Of a DNA stretch of 64,000 bases, positions 9,441 to 14,749 are shown piece by piece. Made by a program: the position numbers and the translations under genes. The notes beneath the pieces are model-generated. The model was not told where the DNA came from. It worked only from the letters and a program-made list of their open reading frames with translations, and did not search any database. Location: contig UPZG01000004.1 of assembly GCA_900538705.1 (NCBI GenBank), positions 62,001 through 126,000 of the forward strand. Reading direction: 5' to 3'. Numbering within the stretch: the first letter of the stretch is position 1; every line of letters begins with the position of its first letter. Origin of the DNA: an uncultured Porphyromonadaceae bacterium (GTDB lineage Bacteria; Bacteroidota; Bacteroidia; Bacteroidales; Barnesiellaceae_A).

Positions 9441-9448
9441 CAAAGATA
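9441..9448 (-). promoter_or_regulatory. Outward-facing -7 box, left end
   Basis: TATCTTTG on the minus strand, reading out of the element toward the AlbA_2 gene. The same box occurs at the mirrored place in the right end (13142-13149). No clear -33 box accompanies the left copy. Confidence 0.35.
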
Positions 9449-9463
9449 TTAAATTTCATTATT

Positions 9464-9876
9464 ATGGCATCAGATCCGTTCTTAAACAAAAAATCCGTAT
9501 TAGGTCTGGAGGAGCGAGTTATCATGAGTACCCCCCCCAGAAATTGATTCTTGACTTGGTAGATGGAAAATGGGGCGGAAGTGTATCCCAAGACCAGTTT
9601 TATTCGTATGTGAATCGCATGACGGTTAACGACCTTAAGAACTACCAATCAATAGTCGACTTATCTCAAGGCCAATCAATTTTGATTCAATTTACTGAAC
9701 AGACAATTGGTGAAACTATTACAATGCCGATAGTCTTGCTTTGTATTGATAATTTTCAGAGCTATATTTTAAGAGGAACTTTGTGTTGGAAGCAATATCT
9801 TATAAAAGTAGAATTGGATTACAATCAAAATGGGCAAATTGCCTTTTCTGTAACTGGTAAAGTCCAATTTAATTGA
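9464..9876 (+). CDS. Phase-variable unknown protein A (frame broken at C8)
   Basis: The ATG at 9464 opens a frame of 25 shared codons (MASDPFLNKKSVLGLEERVI...) that runs through eight C at 9531-9538 and stops at 9545, giving a 27-residue peptide. The body, in the next frame from LILDLVDGKW to VTGKVQFN at 9876, has no proper start of its own (only TTG at 9544). One extra C, or two fewer, joins leader and body into 137 residues. There is no signal peptide; the body looks beta-rich. Part of it (NYQSIVDLSQGQSILIQFTE) matches the protein encoded at the other end of the element (NYELVPNLALGQSVACQITI), so the two are diverged paralogues. Function unknown. Followed by a strong terminator. Confidence 0.65.
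9531..9538 (+). repeat. C8 homopolymer inside gene A
   Basis: Eight C inside codons 23-25 of the leader. Length 9 or 6 puts the downstream body in frame, while 8 and 7 both lead to an early TGA. Confidence 0.85.
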
Positions 9877-9881
9877 TTTAT

Positions 9882-9914
9882 AAATAGCTATCTGTTCTTC
9901 AGGTAGCTATTTTT
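9882..9914 (+). terminator. Terminator after gene A
   Basis: AAATAGCTATCTG (9882-9894) pairs with 9900-9912 over 13 positions with one G-U, loop TTCTT, tail TT then AT-rich. It begins 5 bases after the gene A stop codon. Confidence 0.8.
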
Positions 9915-10310
9915 ATATCTGTTTCGCTCCTAATATAAACCTAAGTCCAAGGATTAAATCTTTGATACTTCTTGTTTCCCCTCGTGGCGGGAAGGGTTCA
10001 CCCTAATATATTTCCTTATCCACAAAATTTCCCGTAATTCTGGATAATCCTATGAACTCAAATTCTCTGAAAGATTTTTCTTGAAATTGATAACATTTCG
10101 CCGTTTTCTTGTATAATTAGCAATATCGCAACAGATACGCCAATGGCTGCCCGAACAAGGCAGCCATTTTTAGTATGTACCCAATGAAAAATAATTTGAA
10201 AATGTTGTCAAATTATAACTCATTGATAGTTAATCTGTTAAATAAAGGTATTATATTTATATAACAAAATAATGTTACTATTTTACGATTGGAATAACAA
10301 AGAATACGGA
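9915..10310. other. Gene-free stretch with an orphan terminator hairpin
   Basis: No credible coding frame. It holds a perfect hairpin AATGGCTGCC (10142-10151) / GGCAGCCATT (10159-10168) followed by TTTA, a typical intrinsic terminator with no gene before it. About 30 bases earlier is a sigma70-like pair (TTGATA near 10087, TATAAT near 10112, 19 apart), so a short RNA of roughly 50 bases is possible. The remaining part (10173-10310) is AT-rich and leads into the transposase gene. Confidence 0.5.
10142..10172 (+). terminator. Orphan intrinsic terminator
   Basis: 10-bp perfect stem, 7-base loop CGAACAA and T-run. No plus-strand gene ends near it; it would insulate the transposase gene from transcription arriving from gene A. 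Confidence 0.65.
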
Positions 10311-11237
10311 ATGAAGGTTTACAAATCATTCGATGAAATGAGAGAATCTTTAAAAGATGAGTCCGATTTTAGAGAATATCTTGAACAAGCAAGGTGGAGA
10401 GGTACACCAATATGTCCTCACTGCGGTTGCATATCCACAGAGCATTACAAGTTGAAGACCAAAGGAGAATTCAAAGGTTTGTACAAGTGTAAGCATTGCC
10501 GAGAAAGGTTTACGGTAACAACCAAGACAATGTTTGACAGAACACATATTCCTTTGAGAAAATGGTTTGAGGTAATCTTTATATTCCTCACCAACAAGAC
10601 AGGTATAAGCAGTGTGTTTGTCCACAGACTTACAGGTGTCACACAGAAAACCGCTTGGTTCATGCTCAACAGAATAAGACAAAACATGAACAAGATAATA
10701 AAGTTCAAGGATATAGTACAGATTGACGAAACCTATGTGAGTGTGAAACGCAAGAAAGGCCAACACTCACAAGGACGAAGCCTTAAAACCAAAGTGCCGG
10801 TAGTCGGATTTCGTTCCGGTTCAATGGTAAACACCTTCATAACAAAGGACGCCACAAAGAAAACCTTGCTCCCACTGATAAAGGAAATTGTGGAGAAAGG
10901 TTCAACGGTCGTAACTGATGAATGGGGTGCATACAATGGCTTGAACAAGCACGGCTATACGCATGAAAGAGTCAATCACTCTCATGGCCAGTATGTGAAC
11001 AAGTCGGGATTCTCGACCAATGGCATTGAAAATTTCTGGTCACACTTGAAACGAATGATATTCGGAATATATCGCAAGGTATCGGCAAAGCATCTGTATT
11101 GGTATTGTGCTGAATGTGCATACCGATACAATACAAGATACTTTGAAGATGGTAGGAGATTTGCGCTATTTTTATCCGAAGCAATAACCACATTGACCTA
11201 CAAAGGAACTATACATCAAGAGATGTTTGCGTTCTAA
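10311..11237 (+). CDS. IS1595-family (ISXO2-like) transposase
   Basis: 308 residues from the ATG at 10311 (MKVYKSFDEMRESL; an ATG at 10272 adds 13 residues not typical of the family). The N-terminal zinc ribbon is complete: CPHCG, then CKHCR about 24 residues on, followed by the family's TVTTKTMFDRTHIPLRKW. The DDE core is intact: ID-ET near residue 139, TDEWGAYNGL near 205 and NGIENFWSHLKR near 245 with its Glu/Asn. Length is normal and there is no frameshift, so the enzyme could be active. It catalyses cut/copy transposition with 8-bp duplications. It lies mid-element, with passengers on both sides; a promoter and RNA region begin 35 bases after its stop. Confidence 0.93.
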   Translation: MKVYKSFDEMRESLKDESDFREYLEQARWRGTPICPHCGCISTEHYKLKTKGEFKGLYKCKHCRERFTVTTKTMFDRTHIPLRKWFEVIFIFLTNKTGISSVFVHRLTGVTQKTAWFMLNRIRQNMNKIIKFKDIVQIDETYVSVKRKKGQHSQGRSLKTKVPVVGFRSGSMVNTFITKDATKKTLLPLIKEIVEKGSTVVTDEWGAYNGLNKHGYTHERVNHSHGQYVNKSGFSTNGIENFWSHLKRMIFGIYRKVSAKHLYWYCAECAYRYNTRYFEDGRRFALFLSEAITTLTYKGTIHQEMFAF

Positions 11238-11271
11238 ATAGTAATTTTGCCATCGCAACAGCCTTGTACAA

Positions 11272-11303
11272 TTTGCATAGGTGAGAAATAAGGTATATTT
11301 TTG
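11272..11303 (+). promoter_or_regulatory. Consensus promoter for the RNA/UDG-like operon
   Basis: TTTG at 11272-11275, 20 bases, then TATTTTTG at 11296-11303: both halves of the Bacteroidota promoter at standard spacing. Transcription would start near 11307, about 265 bases before the next ATG. Confidence 0.7.
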
Positions 11304-11306
11304 TGC

Positions 11307-11500
11307 CGAAATATTGGATAGAACACGGAAGTGTTTGAACCTTATTCCTTTCAGACGAATCTGGTAAATTTTTCTTGGACGGGAATAAGTGCCACCTCTC
11401 ACTATATGCTATATGGTGCAGAGGCTGTTGCTTATTTAGTCCAAAGGCTTTACCAGAGCCTGTCTGAAGAAATAGCAATGGCTCTCTGCACTTTCTTTTG
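11307..11500 (+). ncRNA. Candidate structured RNA or leader with two alternative folds
   Basis: Fold 1 is a rod with nested helices: CAGAC 11352-11356 / 11462-11466; a perfect 9-bp helix TCTGGTAAA 11360-11368 / 11449-11457; GGAC 11377-11380 / 11439-11442; ATAAG 11385-11389 / 11431-11435; CCTCT 11395-11399 / 11420-11424; and a small tip. A separate hairpin AACAC-GGAA-GTGTT lies at 11322-11335. Fold 2 uses the same bases differently: GTGCAGAG 11416-11423 / 11484-11491 extended by GCTGTTGCT 11424-11432 / 11474-11482, followed by TTTCTTTTG, which resembles a terminator. The two folds exclude each other. It may be a free small RNA, an attenuating leader of the downstream operon, or an RNA used by the transposon. 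No known RNA family was recognised. Confidence 0.45.
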
Positions 11501-11571
11501 TTCCCCAATCAGTCACAAGGGGAAGCCGAAAACCTTATCAAAGAGTAGGCAAAACTAATAACAAAAGTATT

Positions 11572-11778
11572 ATGGCTACTTATCTATTTAAGTGTACAGC
11601 AAGGAACACCTGCGGCGGCGGCAAAGTTCCAAAAGGAGCAACAATTCAAGTAGTATCACAAAATGCTGTTCCTCTTTCTAAAGATATCTGTGAAGCACTG
11701 AAAAATCAATTAGGTATTCAAGTTCCTCCGGGGCTTGCTCCTAGTGCCGGGGATTTCAAATGGGAACGAGTAAAGTAA
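11572..11778 (+). CDS. 68-residue protein of unknown function
   Basis: Begins MATYLFKCTARNTCGGGK and ends AGDFKWERVK. No signal peptide or membrane helix. The first half (KCTARNTCGGGKVPKGATIQVVSQN) has two cysteines six residues apart and looks like a small beta barrel; the second half includes a short helix (DICEALKNQLGIQ). Six bases separate its stop from the ATG of the UDG-like gene, so the two are surely co-transcribed and possibly functionally linked, as a partner or inhibitor. It follows the structured RNA. I do not recognise the family. Confidence 0.75.
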   Translation: MATYLFKCTARNTCGGGKVPKGATIQVVSQNAVPLSKDICEALKNQLGIQVPPGLAPSAGDFKWERVK

Positions 11779-11784
11779 AAGACT

Positions 11785-12597
11785 ATGCAAGACCAATTCT
11801 GTAATGAATGCGGTCTGTCCTATGATGTTCCACACCTCGTTGCCGAATGGCTGCTTGGTGTGGAATATTTACATAGGATAGAAAACCGCTATAAACAAAT
11901 GCGCAATGGATATGATTATCCCTATACTGAATGGCAAAAGGTATTTACAGAGGACTTGAAGCCATTTAACGGATATAGTGATACCACCTCCGTAACCATT
12001 CCGCTTGGGAATACCCAACTGGGTTCCGACATCAAGGCTTTGCACAAGGGGGCTATCGGTGTGGACTTGCCCACATGGTTCAATATTCAAAACAATACGC
12101 ATATAATGATTGTCGCACAAGACCCGTTAAGGAGCAACAAATGGTATGGAGAATGCTTTGATGCGGTTATTTCAAGTCCGTTTGGTCAGCAGGATGTAGG
12201 GCATAGGCAAAGAGCCAATGGAGGTAAAATGATGTCATTACTGGTCGAGCGACTGGTAAGCAATGGTTATGGTATTTATCTGACCGATGCCAATAAGTTC
12301 TTTGTTTATGACCACAAGACGACAGATATGTTTTCTGCTACACACATGGATATGTATGCAGAAATAATGAGACGGGAGATAGGGATTGTCAAGCCTTTTG
12401 TAATTGTTTGTCTTGGCAGACGAGCCGAAATATTGTGCAAGAAAATGGGATTGCAGAACATTTTGGCATTGCCGCATTTGAGCGGTACTGCTCGTGGTGC
12501 AATTATGAGGAAATTCCCAAAATTGGAGAGTATGGGTGCAACTGTAGAGAACATTGCAGAGGAATATGCTGGAGAAATAGTTATGAGAATCAAATGA
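11785..12597 (+). CDS. Uracil-DNA-glycosylase-superfamily-like protein
   Basis: 270 residues. Residues 107-115 read IMIVAQDPL, matching the water-activating loop of uracil-DNA glycosylases (GQDPY in UNG, with Asp113 here). Residues 229-236 read LPHLSGTA, in the place of the HPS(P) loop, with His231; before it, FVIVCLGRRAEILCKK resembles the strand and helix that precede that loop. The N-terminal 100 residues are not glycosylase-like and carry a CNEC pair (residues 6-9) plus aromatic helices. Inference: a base-excision or nucleotide-processing enzyme, or a catalytically altered relative that acts as an effector. It is passenger cargo of the transposon, co-transcribed with the 68-residue protein, and ends at a strong terminator. 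Confidence 0.62.
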   Translation: MQDQFCNECGLSYDVPHLVAEWLLGVEYLHRIENRYKQMRNGYDYPYTEWQKVFTEDLKPFNGYSDTTSVTIPLGNTQLGSDIKALHKGAIGVDLPTWFNIQNNTHIMIVAQDPLRSNKWYGECFDAVISSPFGQQDVGHRQRANGGKMMSLLVERLVSNGYGIYLTDANKFFVYDHKTTDMFSATHMDMYAEIMRREIGIVKPFVIVCLGRRAEILCKKMGLQNILALPHLSGTARGAIMRKFPKLESMGATVENIAEEYAGEIVMRIK

Positions 12598-12607
12598 CTT
12601 GAACAAA

Positions 12608-12642
12608 AAAATCCCACGCGACCTCAAATTGCGTGGGATTTT
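12608..12642. terminator. Bidirectional terminator between the UDG-like gene and gene B
   Basis: AAAATCCCACGC (12608-12619) pairs perfectly with GCGTGGGATTTT (12631-12642), giving A-runs and T-runs on both sides. It ends both converging transcripts. Confidence 0.85.
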
Positions 12643-12660
12643 GATAGCATATAACATTGC

Positions 12661-13127
12661 TTAGATAGTTCCCCAATCGTGTATATAAATGTGACAGCTT
12701 AATGATATAACTATTCTTTGTAGACCAGTACCACTTATAATACTTTTCGTGTGTGTAAATATTACACCCGCTATTTTGCCATCATCCAAAACAGTAGCAC
12801 CTTTTGCAATATTTTTGATAGTTTCGGTTGTCCTGGTTGAATTTGTTAAACGTTTGGTCAAGAATAAAGGTAGAATTTCCACTTCTCCCTGTATCGTAAT
12901 TTGGCAAGCAACACTTTGACCAAGAGCAAGGTTTGGCACCAATTCATAGTTAGTAACATTTGATATAGAAATGTTATCAGCATATTGATGCTGATTATAG
13001 TTTGTTAAAGAACTGCCCATCCATACTATCTTATCAGAAAAGACTATTGTCTCGGGGGGGGACACATCACTACTCGCTCCGCCAAACCGAGAACCGATTT
13101 TGTTGTCAGAAAATTATCTGTTGCCAT
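12661..13127 (-). CDS. Phase-variable unknown protein B (frame broken at C8)
   Basis: Mirror image of gene A. The ATG at 13127 opens 25 codons (MATDNFLTTKSVLGLAERVV...) leading into eight C (13054-13061 as G on the plus strand) and a TAG at 13044-13046. The body continues in the other frame (ETIVFSDKIVWMGSSL... to HIYIHDWGTI) to 12661. One added C, or two fewer, gives 155 residues. The leader is identical to that of gene A at 17 of 25 positions, with several silent codon differences. The body is beta-rich, with no signal peptide, and shares a diverged segment with gene A. An in-frame GTG at 13065 next to the tract could start the body alone, but it has no visible ribosome site. Confidence 0.65.
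13054..13061 (-). repeat. C8 homopolymer inside gene B
   Basis: Eight G on the plus strand, eight C in the coding sense, at the same codon position as the tract in gene A and of the same length. Confidence 0.85.
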
Positions 13128-13149
13128 TGTACCAAAGTTTATATCTTTG
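13120..13149 (+). promoter_or_regulatory. Outward promoter-like element, right end
   Basis: GTTG at 13120-13123, 18 bases, then TATCTTTG at 13142-13149, reading out of the element toward the 13272 gene. The -7 box lies between inverted copies of GTACCAAA (13129-13136 and 13178-13185), which could be a protein-binding site. Confidence 0.4.
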
Positions 13150-13178
13150 TATATGTATCAAGGCAATGATTTTTAGTT

Positions 13179-13211
13179 TTGGTACATTAAAGTATATAAG
13201 TGTGAAATATT
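13179..13211 (-). repeat. Right terminal inverted repeat
   Basis: Perfect 33-base inverted match to 9381-9413; together they define the ends of the mobile element. Confidence 0.8.
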
Positions 13212-13219
13212 TTTCTAAA
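13212..13219. repeat. Right copy of 8-bp target duplication
   Basis: TTTCTAAA, identical to 9373-9380. Removing the element and one copy restores TTTCTAAATTTG, a site containing the TAAATTTG box of the next gene. Confidence 0.7.
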
Positions 13220-13223
13220 TTTG
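13216..13223 (+). promoter_or_regulatory. -7 box of the 13272 gene, split from its original upstream region
   Basis: TAAATTTG fits TAnnTTTG, 49 bases before the ATG. In the restored empty site a TTTG lies 17 bases upstream; in the present arrangement transposon sequence fills that place. Confidence 0.45.
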
Positions 13224-13271
13224 TAGTAGAGTTAATTAATTTATAGTGGCAAACGTGCAAATTATAAGATT

Positions 13272-13715
13272 ATGGGATTTTGGGATGATGTGAAAAAGGT
13301 CTTTGATGAAATGACCAGCAAAGAAAAACTCTATGTGGGTGTGATATTATTTGTGGTTATAGCTTTCGTGGTGGCATGTATTATCTTCCCTATATCGGTA
13401 GTCATATTAGCTACAATAGTGATTTTAGGAATAGTAGGGTTCCTATATACTGAGTATAAATCGCTCGATAATGAAGTAGAAGAAGATAGAACATATTATG
13501 CTGATAACAGTGCAAATGTAGAGGTGAGTTATTGCGGGTTGTACCGCACGAAAAAGGCAAGTTACGATGTATATAAAGATGATAGGGGCGAACGCTATGT
13601 GACGTCAAACGGCCTTTTTGATGGCGAGTTGAAGCGTGTGATAAGTTCTTCGTCGTATAAGTTGAAGATTAAGGGTGAAAGTGCGACGCGTACGTTTTAT
13701 AGATTGCGTGTTTGA
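13272..13715 (+). CDS. Small membrane protein of unknown function
   Basis: 147 residues. A short amphipathic N-terminus (MGFWDDVKKVFDEMTSKEK) is followed by a long hydrophobic stretch from about 21 to 60, enough for two membrane helices, and then a soluble part of some 85 residues rich in Tyr, Ser and charged residues (YADNSANVEVSYCGLYRTKKASYDVYKDDRGERYVT). The soluble part looks beta-rich and may sit in the cytoplasm. No family recognised. It stands alone between the transposon and the sugar genes; its expression may be affected by the insertion in its promoter region. Confidence 0.7.
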   Translation: MGFWDDVKKVFDEMTSKEKLYVGVILFVVIAFVVACIIFPISVVILATIVILGIVGFLYTEYKSLDNEVEEDRTYYADNSANVEVSYCGLYRTKKASYDVYKDDRGERYVTSNGLFDGELKRVISSSSYKLKIKGESATRTFYRLRV

Positions 13716-13905
13716 GGCAATGGAGGCCGATGTCTGTTGCTGACAGGCCGGCTGTATGATGTGGCGTATCGTATGTTGCCTGGTGTAGAGATGTACTGTA
13801 CCTTTGTAAGGCGGCGTTGCGAAAAAACTTTTGTCGCTGGGGCGAATAGTGCAATATATTCTTCGTCATTTCCTCAAAAATGTGTATCTTCGCCATATAA
13901 GAAGT

Positions 13906-14319
13906 ATGAGTTTCGAGCAAGTACATATCATAGAGTTACAGACGGTACATGACCGGCGGGGCAATCTTTCTATTATAGAAGGCGGTGCGTCTATTCCCTT
14001 CGATATAGCGCGTACTTATTGGGTATACGATGTACCTGGCGGAGCACATCGTACAGGGCATGCATTCCGTACGCAACAAGAATTTATCGTTGCTCTATCG
14101 GGCAGTTTCGATGTGATTCTCGACGACGGATGCGAGCGTCGTAGATTTCATTTGTGCCGTTCTTATTACGGATTATATGTACCCTGTATGATGTGGCGTG
14201 AGTTAGATAATTTTTCTACCAACTCGGTAGCAATGGTATTGTCGTCGACACTATATGATGCTACCGACTATATTGAAGAGTATGAACAGTATTGCCACGA
14301 ATTGCAAGCCAGGCGATGA
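13906..14319 (+). CDS. FdtA/WxcM-like sugar 3,4-ketoisomerase (first copy)
   Basis: 137 residues from the ATG at 13906; the frame is open further upstream but that part is not family-like, and a TATCTTCG box (13885-13892) sits just before this ATG. Single-domain cupin of the FdtA family, which isomerises dTDP-4-keto-6-deoxyglucose to the 3-keto sugar. Family marks: RGNLSIIEGG near the start, ARTYWVYDVPGGAHRTGHAF with the metal-independent active-site His, and YYGLYVPCMMWRELDNFS. Next come a second FdtA-like gene and an aminotransferase, giving a short pathway to a 3-amino-3,6-dideoxyhexose. No rmlA or rmlB is in the window. Confidence 0.85.
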   Translation: MSFEQVHIIELQTVHDRRGNLSIIEGGASIPFDIARTYWVYDVPGGAHRTGHAFRTQQEFIVALSGSFDVILDDGCERRRFHLCRSYYGLYVPCMMWRELDNFSTNSVAMVLSSTLYDATDYIEEYEQYCHELQARR

Positions 14320-14749
14320 TAAGCCGCAACGATATGTCGTTGCCGACTGTCGTGTAGTCGATTTGCCAAAGCATGTGCGGCCGAATGGAAATCTTACGGT
14401 GGTGGAAAACGATATTACCATCCCCTTTGCCGTGCGCCGTGTCTATTACCTATACGATGTGCCTGGTGGAGAAGAGCGGGGCGGTCACGCTCATAAAGAA
14501 TTGCAACAGTTTATAATTGCTGTAAGTGGCAGCTTTGATGTTGTACTTGACGATGGTCGCGAGCGTCGGGTGGTGACGCTCAACCGTCCCTATTATGGCC
14601 TGCACATACGTCCCGGCATCTGGCGTGAACTTAATAACTTTTCATCGGGAGCCGTGTGTCTTGTACTGGCGTCGGAACACTACGACGAAGCCGATTATTT
14701 GCGCGATTACAATGATTTCCTGCATTACATACAATGTCTCACACAATGA
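14282..14749 (+). CDS. FdtA/WxcM-like sugar 3,4-ketoisomerase (second copy)
   Basis: 155 residues from the ATG at 14282, chosen for the GAAGAG just upstream; an ATG at 14255 is also in frame. It overlaps the previous gene by 38 bases. Clearly paralogous to it: RPNGNLTVVEND, VYYLYDVPGGEERGGHAHKE, SGSFDVVLDDGRERR, YYGLHIRPGIWRELNNFS. The HAHKE motif with the catalytic His is more canonical here than in the first copy (GHAFRTQ), so this copy is the more likely active isomerase, while the first may act on another sugar or form a heteromer. Its TGA overlaps the aminotransferase ATG. Confidence 0.86.
   Translation: MNSIATNCKPGDDKPQRYVVADCRVVDLPKHVRPNGNLTVVENDITIPFAVRRVYYLYDVPGGEERGGHAHKELQQFIIAVSGSFDVVLDDGRERRVVTLNRPYYGLHIRPGIWRELNNFSSGAVCLVLASEHYDEADYLRDYNDFLHYIQCLTQ

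Larger units (their letters stand above)
9381..13211. mobile_element. IS1595-family transposon with passenger genes
   Basis: 3,831 bp bounded by perfect 33-bp inverted repeats (9381-9413 and 13179-13211; outer end AATATTTCACAC) and an 8-bp direct repeat TTTCTAAA on both sides. It contains one intact ISXO2-like DDE transposase (10311-11237). Other content: two inward-reading paralogous genes with C8 tracts, one at each end; a promoter and structured RNA; a 68-residue protein; and a uracil-DNA-glycosylase-like protein. IS1595-family elements with passenger genes are established, but I do not recognise this cargo. Similarity between the two ends continues past the perfect repeats, with small gaps, through the first 25 codons of each terminal gene. 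Alternative: a smaller IS lies inside an older island; I found no inverted repeats close to the transposase to support that. Confidence 0.7.

Noticed and set aside
10125..11261. 10-base direct repeat ATCGCAACAG on both sides of the transposase (10125-10134 and 11252-11261), suggesting a small IS nested in the island
   Set aside because: No matching inverted repeats lie just inside it and 10 bases is not the IS1595 duplication length. The outer 33-bp ends with an 8-bp duplication explain the element better.
11307..11500. 6S RNA, SRP RNA or tmRNA identity for the structured region
   Set aside because: The rod shape is 6S-like, but no conserved SRP or tmRNA motif is present, two folds compete, and its place inside a transposon argues against a core housekeeping RNA.
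11331..11558. 75-codon plus-strand frame across the structured RNA region
   Set aside because: Base pairing explains the sequence better, and the translation looks like no protein family and has no ribosome site.
13129..13185. Invertible promoter of the Mpi/Tsr type between the GTACCAAA copies
   Set aside because: The repeats are only 8 bp and 42 bases apart, too short for known Bacteroides invertible promoters, and no recombinase gene is nearby.
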